Positions 1 through 7,075 of a stretch of DNA of 20,231 nt are shown here, piece after piece. The notes below the pieces were generated by a model. It saw only the letters and a list, made by a program, of their open reading frames with translations. It ran no database searches and had not been told where the DNA came from. Source of the stretch: Candidatus Poseidoniaceae archaeon (GTDB lineage: Archaea > Thermoplasmatota > Poseidoniia > Poseidoniales > Poseidoniaceae); NCBI GenBank assembly GCA_013329355.1, contig DUKK01000009.1, forward strand, positions 1-20,231, read 5' to 3'. Both the position numbers and the translations under genes were made by a program. How positions within the stretch are numbered: position 1 is the stretch's first letter; each line of letters starts with the position of its first letter.

Positions 1-3000
1 TACTGAAGCACTCGCTGGCCATTGCCAAGTGAATGTCGGACGCAGGTCAGGTATAATTGCATGCGAGGTTTGATTGAAGTAAATCTGCCCTGGCGCTGGG
101 GCAGTCAAAACGGCAGTGTTTGATGGCAAATCTCTGTTACCATAGGACCAGGTGAAATTAACCGTGGGTTGCTCATTTGAATAATCAGAAGAATGGAAAT
201 AAACCAGTTCACCAAGTTGAGAGCCTGGCGCATATAACATGACTGAGATATAGGTTTGGCCCTGATCAAATGCGTATTGAACCAGTGGGGTAATATCCCA
301 TGACATTTCACCACTCACTGAATCCTGGATATCTAACGGCGCGGATATGTCTGAGCCTATTCCTCTACCTCCCAATTCGGTCCAGTTTGAGGTGCCGTTG
401 TATTGAACGCTATTCACCGATTCATTCCATGGTTGTAATACGTTTCTTACCGCTATTGGAATACCAGAGGTTGACAGCGGCGTGGCTTCTAGTAGCAATG
501 ATGCAGCAATAACTGTGGCGTTCTCTGGATGCATTTCAATCGGAATAGGAATTTTTAGTAGCATCGATGAATTTAATCCTGTTCCTGTAGTACCAACCTC
601 CAAAAATGGCTCGTTTAGGTTGATTGAGGATGGAATATTAGCATCCAGTATTGAGGTATCAACAAACTCCAAAACATTGCTGTTACTTACGGCACTGTTG
701 TGATAGAATTCAGTTGTGTAGGTGGTAGAATCAACCAAGTCGACGTTGAAGTCTGGCAGATAGAAATGGAAATTTGATGACCATTCCCCAAGTTGGTATG
801 TTGAGGATAGCCCCCTAACACGCCAGAACCATTGCTTGCCGATTTCAAGGTCTGATTGCAATTGATAGATGTTATTAGCAACGTCAAATCCAGGGTCGTT
901 CCAAGACGATACTGAACGCTTGTCAGGAGAATTAAACTGTTCTGTGGTGTCTATCTCGAAGCCCCAGCCAGAAATTGGTACAACATTGTTTGGAGTCCAG
1001 TGAAAACTCGGCCCTGCCTCGGTTTCAAGGCTTGAATTGTTGACAAATACCCACTCAGCATTCGCCGGGAAAGAAGCGGTAGGTGGGAGCGGTTTTTGAT
1101 TAGACCCTAGTGCATAGGTAATTTCGATTGACGGTTGTTGGTTGGTAGATGAATACGGAGAGCCAAATAAAGTATTGATATTAGTTTGTCCTGGCATAAC
1201 CTCAAACATCAGGTCAAGCCTTTCGCTATCTCTCATGGAATCCTGAACTGCGCTAGTGATGTTCCATGTGTGATCTCCTGTCGAGGTTAGCACAACTGAA
1301 TCCAGCAGATTTGTCCGGTCGTTAGCGCCACTAGCACCGGGATTGCCCCATGACACACCATCTGATGATTCAAGCCAAGTCACCTCTTGTGGATTCCAAT
1401 CGTGAACGGACAATTCCCATACGCCTAATTCAGGGTTGGTGCCTGTGACAGAAGTGCTAGTCAAAGTGATTTCTGAGCCCACTACTGCTAAACCATCTGG
1501 CAACAGGTAATTCCTGATGTCAAAGCCCAGCAGACCATTCGATTTACCACCTGATTGTGAATCTGTAACACCAATGTAAGGATAGCCAAATGTGTTGCCG
1601 GTTGGTGAGCTGCTACTAATTGTCGCATGAGCAAAGTCCGGTGTTCCGGAAATTGTTGGTTCAGAATCGGCCGTCACTACAAGTTTATGCAATGAGCCAC
1701 CCAGCCACTGCGAGGTCACGGAAGTGACAAAGAAAGAGGTCTCATTCCAAGCTCCTGACAAACCATCGTTATCGATGTGCTTTACCCGCCAGAAATACTC
1801 TGCCCCAGTGCTAAGTGCAGCACTTCCCAGTATTGCGTAATCGTCAGAATTTGTCGGCGAATTGCCGTTAGACCTCGAATCCTCAGCGTGAATCAGATTT
1901 CGATAAAATGGGTCAGTTGCCAATTGGAGGATAGAATGTTGTTGGCTATTATCACTGGTAGCCCAAGTCATTACAGGCGTGGTATTACCTGATAGGTTGC
2001 CGCCAGTAACATTCCATGTTGTTTTGCCACCTGTTGGCTCAATCAGTGTGGACTCCGCTATCGAGGTGTTAACGGGAAGAGAGTAAGTCAGATTTAGGGT
2101 AGGCCAATTTACTGTGTTTGAATGCGTACTGTCGAAAAATAATACTCCATTTGCTTGGGTTGGTGGCTGCTCACTGGGTAACATACCTGTGAGGAGATAA
2201 TCTATCCTACTGTCGCCACTGTCAACGATGAATTGCTGAGCCGAGTCATGAACGCTAATGGCAAATGTGTCACTAGCTTGATTTGAATTAATTCCGGTAT
2301 CTTCCGCAGAACCAATGTTGCCCATTCCACCATTCGACCAAGTGTTACCAATGCTGCCATAATTCCAAGTTGCCTCATCCTCAATCCAGGCAGTCCCAGT
2401 ATACTCGTGCATTGATAGCATAACAGGGGCGCTCTGGAAACTTATTCTGGTTAACTCAATGTTGGCATCGAGGACGGTAATATTACTATCCAATCCCAAA
2501 AGATGTAAGTTTACTCCAAGGTGTATTACGCTTTGCGAGGAGGGGGCATTTTCAATAGTCATTACACCGGATCCGGCTTGCTGATTGGGGTTTGCGCTAG
2601 CAACGTAAGTATCTTCGATCAATTTGAAATCCTGAAGATTGAAATCGTTGTTGGAAATATTTAGGGTCGCAGTGCCATCATTATTGTTAGTGATGGTATA
2701 TCCGGGTAACAAGAAGTAGCCCGACTGCCAATCTGACAGTTTAGCGGTTGTGTCAATGCTTCGGTATCGGTAAGATATCTGGTCGCCGATATTGAATGCC
2801 TCTGATGCAGGAATATCATATTCACCTGATGAACCAGTAGTGGTAAAAGGGTAGAACATCGTTGAGTAAAGCCAATTATCATTCAAGACGCTACGAAAAT
2901 CATCCGCAAGCGAAAACTGAAACTCCACATCAGCACCGACTAACGAGTCGTAGGATATTATTGGATGAGTATCTGGTTGAGTTATGAGTCCACCAGTCAT

Positions 3001-3762
3001 CAAAGGTTGGCCATTTTCAAGGAAATCAACAGTTACCGAACCGCCATCGCCATGTGCACCAGTTGCATGAGTTATGCTCAAAATGGGATCATATGCAGTA
3101 TTGCCGTTGCCATCCTTGAAGCAACGCAAATCGCCACCGATGGCTGAAATTACGAAATCGAATTTATTGCGACCAAGATCTAGGCTAGTCTGCGCGAGTT
3201 TCGTTACATTGAGCGAATATTCATTAATCGTACCAGATAACTGAGTAGCTGTTGATGGAGTATCCCAAACTGTTCGGTCACTAGTACCCTCAATACCTGG
3301 TGATTGCCAGTTTATGGAATCTGCAATCTCGTTCCAAGTTACCTCAAGAGGGGCGAAATTTGCGATGATGGTGGCTGGGTATAGCACAGGCGGAGTCCCA
3401 GGCAAAGCTTCAGTAGCAACTTCACATGTCAGCGTTAATTCTGCGCTGATGATACTATCAGATGCTGCGGTAAGGTTATTGATAAATCGATACAGACCTC
3501 TAGTTTCTGTCCCTAGAAGGGAATCAACACCGATTAGATTATCATTAGCTGAATTAAAATTTACATCCGGATCTTGCAAACTAATGAAAGTCTCAGCATT
3601 TGATGAATATTGATACAGCGAATATGCAGCGCTTTGCTGGTCGTTCAATTCGTACTGAACATCATTTTCAGCCACCAATATTTCGCTAAAAATGAACAAA
3701 AATACAATGAAAATCGCAGTTAGTGCTCGACGTTTTTCGGACGCGTACGGCATGGGACTCAT
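1..3762 (-). CDS. Giant secreted multi-module DNRLRE/FN3-like surface protein (C-terminus beyond window)
   Basis: The minus-strand frame is open from 3762 to base 1 (1254 codons, no stop seen), so the gene leaves the window on its C-terminal side. The start is ATG 3762, directly preceded by an in-frame TAG; a second in-frame ATG lies at 3753. Residues 8-32 read as a signal peptide: KRR, a hydrophobic run (AIFIVFLFIF), then VAEND. At least four copies of a DNRLRE-type beta module follow, at about residues 45-225, 380-558, 685-884 and 1008-1201. Most copies show a 'VTW...W...G..G..D' stretch, then a 'W.IT..VQ'-like core, and several end in 'P.I.ITY'-like strands. FN3-like linkers lie between them, recognisable by 'YFWRVKHIDNDG' and 'WFWRVRGL'. 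DNRLRE modules (also classed as CBM96) are known from secreted proteins and some bind polysaccharide; a glycan or particle-binding role here is inference. There is no catalytic domain in the visible part. Any C-terminal anchor is out of view. Confidence 0.85.
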   Translation of the reverse strand, partial: MSPMPYASEKRRALTAIFIVFLFIFSEILVAENDVQYELNDQQSAAYSLYQYSSNAETFISLQDPDVNFNSANDNLIGVDSLLGTETRGLYRFINNLTAASDSIISAELTLTCEVATEALPGTPPVLYPATIIANFAPLEVTWNEIADSINWQSPGIEGTSDRTVWDTPSTATQLSGTINEYSLNVTKLAQTSLDLGRNKFDFVISAIGGDLRCFKDGNGNTAYDPILSITHATGAHGDGGSVTVDFLENGQPLMTGGLITQPDTHPIISYDSLVGADVEFQFSLADDFRSVLNDNWLYSTMFYPFTTTGSSGEYDIPASEAFNIGDQISYRYRSIDTTAKLSDWQSGYFLLPGYTITNNNDGTATLNISNNDFNLQDFKLIEDTYVASANPNQQAGSGVMTIENAPSSQSVIHLGVNLHLLGLDSNITVLDANIELTRISFQSAPVMLSMHEYTGTAWIEDEATWNYGSIGNTWSNGGMGNIGSAEDTGINSNQASDTFAISVHDSAQQFIVDSGDSRIDYLLTGMLPSEQPPTQANGVLFFDSTHSNTVNWPTLNLTYSLPVNTSIAESTLIEPTGGKTTWNVTGGNLSGNTTPVMTWATSDNSQQHSILQLATDPFYRNLIHAEDSRSNGNSPTNSDDYAILGSAALSTGAEYFWRVKHIDNDGLSGAWNETSFFVTSVTSQWLGGSLHKLVVTADSEPTISGTPDFAHATISSSSPTGNTFGYPYIGVTDSQSGGKSNGLLGFDIRNYLLPDGLAVVGSEITLTSTSVTGTNPELGVWELSVHDWNPQEVTWLESSDGVSWGNPGASGANDRTNLLDSVVLTSTGDHTWNITSAVQDSMRDSERLDLMFEVMPGQTNINTLFGSPYSSTNQQPSIEITYALGSNQKPLPPTASFPANAEWVFVNNSSLETEAGPSFHWTPNNVVPISGWGFEIDTTEQFNSPDKRSVSSWNDPGFDVANNIYQLQSDLEIGKQWFWRVRGLSSTYQLGEWSSNFHFYLPDFNVDLVDSTTYTTEFYHNSAVSNSNVLEFVDTSILDANIPSSINLNEPFLEVGTTGTGLNSSMLLKIPIPIEMHPENATVIAASLLLEATPLSTSGIPIAVRNVLQPWNESVNSVQYNGTSNWTELGGRGIGSDISAPLDIQDSVSGEMSWDITPLVQYAFDQGQTYISVMLYAPGSQLGELVYFHSSDYSNEQPTVNFTWSYGNRDLPSNTAVLTAPAPGQIYFNQTSHAIIPDLRPTFTWQWPASASV

Positions 3763-3819
3763 CTATGGTATGGAGTCTCCTTTTACTGTCTTTTCCCTCG
3801 ATTGTATTTGTATCTACAC

Positions 3820-3840
3820 ACTAGGGAGATATTTAGGCGG
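3820..3840. promoter_or_regulatory. AT-rich element in the divergent surface-protein/rfcS promoter region
   Basis: The 135-base gap between two divergent starts (3762 and 3898) must hold promoters in both directions. The best TATA-like sequence is GATATTTAG (about 3827-3835). It lies roughly 65 bases from each start, so it would give leaders of about 40 bases either way. A second AT-rich stretch (GTATTTGTATC, around 3803) could serve the minus-strand gene. This is placement by eye only. Confidence 0.25.
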
Positions 3841-3897
3841 TCACTTTAACAGTTGACAATCATAATGTTGAAGGGCGTCCGCCATCATGGAGTTGGT

Positions 3898-4854
3898 ATG
3901 AGCGAGTTATGGGTTGAGAAACATAGACCACGCTCAGTTAGCGAAATAAGAGGTCAGCCGGCGGTTGTGCAGAGACTTGCTATTTATGCTGAACAGAAAC
4001 AATTCCCACACCTATTATTTGCCGGCCCTCCGGGAACTGGAAAAACCACCGCCGCAATGGCCTTGACCAAGGATGTATTTGGCGATAATTTCCGGGAGAA
4101 CCTGCTAGAAATGAATGCCTCTGACGAGCGTAAACTTGAGAGCATCAGAACCAAAGTGAAACAATTTGCTCGGACTAGTCCATACGGTGGCGCTGCATTC
4201 AAGATTATCTTTCTTGATGAGGCCGACGCACTGACCAATGATGCTCAAGGAGCATTGCGTCGAATAATGGAGCAATACGCTGAGACCTGCAGATTTATTC
4301 TATCGTGTAACTACTCTTCAAAAATTATTGAACCAATCCAATCTAGGTGTGCTGTGTTTAGATTTAGACCCTTGGCAGATGCTGATGTTCACCAACAGGT
4401 TCACCATGTGGCTTCACTCGAAAAAATCAATCTTGACGATGATGCTGCTGATGCTCTTACTAGGATTAGCCGAGGGGACTTGCGCAAAGCCCTCACTGCG
4501 CTCCAAGTCTCAGCCGCACTGAGCAGTGACGTCACTCGTGAACTCATCTACGAGACTTCAGCGACAGCACCACCCGAAAGCCTACATCAGTATCTCAAGG
4601 CGTGTCGAGATGACGGTTTTCACTCAGCACGCCGCAGATTGAGGGAACTACTTGACAAGTATGGCTTGGCTGGGACGGACTTCGTCAATCAACTTCATCG
4701 TGAACTATACTCTGCAGATTTCTTGAGCGAGGAATCAAAGTTAGATTTGACGGAATGGATGGCGGAAGTTGACTACCGACTAGTCGAGGGTGGTGGCGAA
4801 CAAATTCAATTAGATGCACTCACTGCTCGATTAGTTACTCATCTGCAGCGATAA
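3898..4854 (+). CDS. rfcS: Replication factor C small subunit (clamp loader ATPase)
   Basis: This 318-residue AAA+ ATPase is the archaeal RFC small subunit, which with RfcL loads the PCNA clamp onto primed DNA. The N-terminus SELWVEKHRP matches the family's start. Numbering from ATG 3898: Walker A GPPGTGKTT at 43-51, Walker B FLDEAD at 105-110, the SRC arginine-finger motif at 149-151, and sensor 2 GDLRKAL at 193-199. A C-terminal helical oligomerisation domain follows to residue 318, and the length is normal for the family. I chose ATG 3898 because a GGAG ribosome site lies 5 bases upstream and the protein then begins at the conserved MSELWVEK. Upstream in-frame starts (TTG 3853, ATG 3865) would add a non-conserved tail. 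No intein interrupts the Walker A region, a site where RFC genes of some archaea carry one. The gene is divergent from the surface protein and is not in an evident replication operon. Confidence 0.96.
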   Translation: MSELWVEKHRPRSVSEIRGQPAVVQRLAIYAEQKQFPHLLFAGPPGTGKTTAAMALTKDVFGDNFRENLLEMNASDERKLESIRTKVKQFARTSPYGGAAFKIIFLDEADALTNDAQGALRRIMEQYAETCRFILSCNYSSKIIEPIQSRCAVFRFRPLADADVHQQVHHVASLEKINLDDDAADALTRISRGDLRKALTALQVSAALSSDVTRELIYETSATAPPESLHQYLKACRDDGFHSARRRLRELLDKYGLAGTDFVNQLHRELYSADFLSEESKLDLTEWMAEVDYRLVEGGGEQIQLDALTARLVTHLQR

Positions 4855-4874
4855 TCACTTTCACTTTTACTTTA
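4855..4874 (+). terminator. T-rich tract after rfcS, possible archaeal terminator
   Basis: Right after the rfcS stop come three short T runs (CACTTT, CACTTTT, ACTTTA). Archaeal intrinsic termination relies on oligo-T in the non-template strand and needs no hairpin, so this is a reasonable site. The runs are short (3-4 T), which keeps confidence low. Confidence 0.25.
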
Positions 4875-4921
4875 GGCGTTTCGAAAATTGACTATTAGTT
4901 AAGGAGGTTAATAGTGTCCTG

Positions 4922-5092
4922 ATGGGAACTGATAGCCTGCTAAACCTGCTCTGCTGGACTCCACTTGCTAAACCGATTCGGGCACTACGTCAACACAGAA
5001 TAAACCGGATTGCTAAAGAGAATTATGACAAGAGAAAAATTGATTCAATCATTGAAACCATAATTGTCGATTATGGTGACTTACTATCATGA
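4922..5092 (+). CDS. Possible small basic protein, 56 residues, unrecognised
   Basis: ATG 4922 opens a 56-codon frame closed by TGA at 5090-5092. The product starts MGTDSLLNLLCW, has a basic middle (RALRQHRINR) and an acidic, helix-prone end (DSIIETIIVDYGDLLS). A very good Shine-Dalgarno sequence, AAGGAGGT, lies at 4901-4908, but 13 bases from the ATG, farther than usual. No better in-frame start exists, and the frame is blocked upstream by TGA at 4889-4891. It follows rfcS in the same direction and overlaps the end of the convergent membrane gene by 6 bases. I recognise no family. It could be a real small protein or a chance frame behind a strong ribosome site. Confidence 0.42.
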   Translation: MGTDSLLNLLCWTPLAKPIRALRQHRINRIAKENYDKRKIDSIIETIIVDYGDLLS

Positions 5093-5998
5093 ATCATTAG
5101 ACTCAATCGCCTCAACAACTACCAATTTCCAGCGGTAAATTCGCTCATTTTCCCAAGGATTGCCGTCCTCTTTGATAGTTACCAGTATATCGTGACTGCC
5201 GACTGCTAGGTTAGATCCTAGATTTATCGCAAATGGTTGATCCTTTTCATGGGGAACTAAGACTGGTGCTGAGGTATTATCCGTCTTAGTTGCGTTGTTT
5301 ATTCTGTCGATATTGTTTGCCCAATAAAATTCATCACTTGCTAGGTCAGTGGTTACCGATTGGTGGGTAAGCTCGACAGTTACTTCCGCACCGTCTGAAT
5401 TTACATTATCCGCCAAAGCAAATAACAACCAAACCTCGCCTTCTAGCCTGCCGTCATTTTCGACAACCCACTCAATTATTCCATCCCTGCTTGAATCTTC
5501 ATTGAATAATAACAATTCGCCATCATCCGAAGCAATGGCCCAGTGACTGGCTAATTTAGGTGCTACAATATCACCCATTGGTGGATTAACTAGTAGAAAC
5601 GACATCGCAAGAAATGTAAACGTGTGCAAGAAACCAGCTTTAAACCAGGTTCCTTTACCGTAATGTTCCTGGAATCTCTGCGGCATCACCATTCTGTGTA
5701 ATTGTGGAATGAGAATTATTGCGCTTAATGGCATCAAATAAAGAATATCAGACTTATCAGACGAGGTATTAGGCATCAAGACATAGCGCATCGCCAGTGA
5801 AACTGCTATTGAAAAGGCAATTACCAGCCACATAGATGCAGTATCTGCTTTTTCTTTGTCGACGTGTTTTACTGGGTCAAATGACTCAATACCTAGGCTC
5901 GGTCCACTTCTTCTGACCTTCCTGTCTTCGCTGGCTGCTCCGTCACGCTTCTTACGTTCAGTCGCAGCCGCCGCCATTGCGGTTTGAAGGTCGACCAT
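5087..5998 (-). CDS. Unrecognised three-helix membrane protein with extracellular beta domain
   Basis: The 303-residue product does not match a family I know. A soluble, charged N-terminus (residues 1-54, with ERKKRDG and EDRKVRR) is followed by three predicted membrane helices at about 55-75, 84-104 and 119-138. Residues about 145-295 form a region rich in alternating hydrophobic and polar residues (for example 'VEVTVEL'-like strands and YRWKLVVVEA near the end), consistent with a beta-sandwich. With the highly basic N-terminus inside, three helices put this domain outside the cell. The ATG at 5998 has GGAG 4 bases upstream. The gene stands alone on the minus strand between the rfcS region and the tRNA. 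A role in envelope structure or sensing would be guesswork. Confidence 0.85.
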   Translation of the reverse strand: MVDLQTAMAAAATERKKRDGAASEDRKVRRSGPSLGIESFDPVKHVDKEKADTASMWLVIAFSIAVSLAMRYVLMPNTSSDKSDILYLMPLSAIILIPQLHRMVMPQRFQEHYGKGTWFKAGFLHTFTFLAMSFLLVNPPMGDIVAPKLASHWAIASDDGELLLFNEDSSRDGIIEWVVENDGRLEGEVWLLFALADNVNSDGAEVTVELTHQSVTTDLASDEFYWANNIDRINNATKTDNTSAPVLVPHEKDQPFAINLGSNLAVGSHDILVTIKEDGNPWENERIYRWKLVVVEAIESNDS

Positions 5999-6116
5999 GC
6001 TACTCCGGGTTACTGGGAGTGCATGAATGCTGCGGATGATTTTTACTTTGATTAAGAAATTGAGGTAATGACTTTAGCCGCATTATTCAAAGAGTCTAGA
6101 CTACAGGAAGCGTTAG

Positions 6117-6244
6117 GCCGGGGTGGCGTAGTTGGTAGCGCGTCGGACTCATAGGGCAGCCTACAAGGCAATCGTATGACGTGCAACCCTTGCGGTGTCT
6201 GAGACATCCGAAGGTCGCGGGTTCAAGCCCCGCTCCCGGCACCA
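6117..6244 (+). tRNA. tRNA-Met (CAT), elongator type, with intron and encoded CCA
   Basis: A full cloverleaf can be folded. The acceptor stem is GCCGGGG (6117-6123) with TCCCGGC (6234-6240). The D stem is GCGT/GCGC. The anticodon stem is TCGGA (6143-6147) with TCCGA (6207-6211). The anticodon CAT is at 6150-6152. The T arm is GCGGG-TTCAAGC-CCCGC, the discriminator is A, and an encoded CCA ends at 6244. The two exons are 6117-6153 and 6206-6244. The first pair is G-C and the anticodon stem lacks the three G-C pairs of initiator tRNAs, so this is elongator Met rather than initiator. The overall sequence resembles archaeal elongator tRNA-Met more than tRNA-Ile2, which also has a CAT anticodon before modification. 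Confidence 0.93.
6154..6205 (+). other. Archaeal tRNA intron, 52 bases, bulge-helix-bulge splice site
   Basis: The intron sits between tRNA positions 37 and 38, the commonest archaeal site. The splice motif is visible. A central 4-bp helix CTCA (6148-6151) with TGAG (6200-6203) is flanked by 3-base bulges TAG (6152-6154) and ACA (6204-6206). The exon side carries the anticodon stem, and the intron side carries GGCA/TGTC (6155-6158 with 6196-6199, one G-U pair). Cutting after the second base of each bulge gives TA^G and AC^A, the usual positions for the archaeal splicing endonuclease. Confidence 0.9.
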
Positions 6245-6306
6245 TTGCTAATCTAATAGTTGCAGACTTGATATCCGTTTTGCCAATGGGTCACATCACA
6301 GAGAAC

Positions 6307-6313
6307 CTTATAG
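6307..6313 (+). promoter_or_regulatory. TATA-like CTTATAG upstream of the ABC transporter operon
   Basis: CTTATAG lies 36 to 60 bases ahead of the candidate ATGs (6349, 6373). A transcript starting about 25 bases downstream would have a leader of roughly 37 bases to ATG 6373, enough to include its GGTGA ribosome site. The same CTTATAG occurs before the flotillin gene, which mildly supports both as promoters. Confidence 0.4.
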
Positions 6314-6372
6314 CGTCCGTTTTAGTGCTTTAACCAACACAATCTGCTATGCCGATTGGTTGTGGTGAAAAT

Positions 6373-7053
6373 ATGACTATTCTACTGAAAATGGAAAAAC
6401 TTCAGCGCTATTATGAAACTCCTGCAGGAGTCGTCAAAGCCCTAGATGGAATCGATTTAGAAATTAATCAGGGTGAAAGAGTGATTTTACTGGGACCTTC
6501 GGGGTCCGGTAAAACCACATTGCTGAATTGTTTGTCGGCTTTGGATAGTCCAACTGCGGGAGAATATATGTTCAACGGGCATGAGGTCCCTCGGGATGCA
6601 TCCGAGCCAATGACTTCTTTCAGGCGAGAAAATATTGGTTATGTATTCCAATTTTTCAACCTGCTACAAGATTTAACGGTGTTAGAGAATATTTTGCTGA
6701 TCCAAGAACTAGGTGGCGCAAAAGACCCAAATCGAGCAACTGAATTACTAAAATTGGTTGGGTTGGAGGGCGAGGTCAATCGATTTCCAGGTGAAATTAG
6801 TGGTGGACAACAACAGCGCGTAGCAATCGCGCGTAGCATAGCCAAACGGCCAAACCTGTTGCTTGGAGACGAATTGACTGGCAACCTTGATACCGAAACC
6901 TCAAGAAAAGTTATGACTGCTTTAGTCAAAGCCTGCGAACAGGAAAACATTACTGCGGTATTTGTCACGCATGATGAGGGGCTGGTCGAATACGCAACTA
7001 GGGTGATTCGAATTGATAGTGGAAAAATTGTCTCTGACGAACTTACTGTATAA
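6373..7053 (+). CDS. ABC transporter ATP-binding protein, MacB/LolD type
   Basis: This is the ATPase that powers the adjacent FtsX-like permease. MacB/LolD-type systems act as mechanotransmitters or lipoprotein/export pumps rather than classical importers. Motifs, numbered from ATG 6373 (226 residues): Walker A GPSGSGKTT at 41-49, Q-loop glutamine in YVFQ at 93, signature ISGGQQQRV at 142-150, Walker B LLLGDE at 162-167, and the switch histidine in VFVTHDEG at 200. Length is typical. After Walker B the sequence reads DELTGNLD where the family usually has DEPTGNLD. I prefer ATG 6373 because GGTGA sits 4 bases upstream. ATG 6349 is in frame and would add eight residues without a clear ribosome site. 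The gene is 22 bases upstream of the permease, in one operon. The substrate cannot be told from the sequence. Confidence 0.93.
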   Translation: MTILLKMEKLQRYYETPAGVVKALDGIDLEINQGERVILLGPSGSGKTTLLNCLSALDSPTAGEYMFNGHEVPRDASEPMTSFRRENIGYVFQFFNLLQDLTVLENILLIQELGGAKDPNRATELLKLVGLEGEVNRFPGEISGGQQQRVAIARSIAKRPNLLLGDELTGNLDTETSRKVMTALVKACEQENITAVFVTHDEGLVEYATRVIRIDSGKIVSDELTV

Positions 7054-7075
7054 TCCAGATAATTGAGGTGATAAA

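Noticed and set aside
300..3613. Several 60-100 codon plus-strand frames in the left 3.7 kb
   Set aside because: All lie opposite the continuous minus-strand surface-protein frame and encode nothing recognisable.
3853..3897. Upstream TTG/ATG starts for rfcS
   Set aside because: They would add a non-conserved tail. ATG 3898 has GGAG at 5 bases and begins at the conserved MSELWVEK.
6117..6244. Initiator tRNA-Met or tRNA-Ile2 instead of elongator tRNA-Met
   Set aside because: There is a G-C first pair and no run of three G-C pairs in the anticodon stem, against initiator. Overall similarity is to archaeal elongator Met. Ile2 is less likely but shares the CAT anticodon.
6349..6372. Upstream ATG for the ABC ATPase
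   Set aside because: It is in frame but has no ribosome site, while ATG 6373 follows GGTGA. It cannot be fully excluded if the transcript is nearly leaderless.
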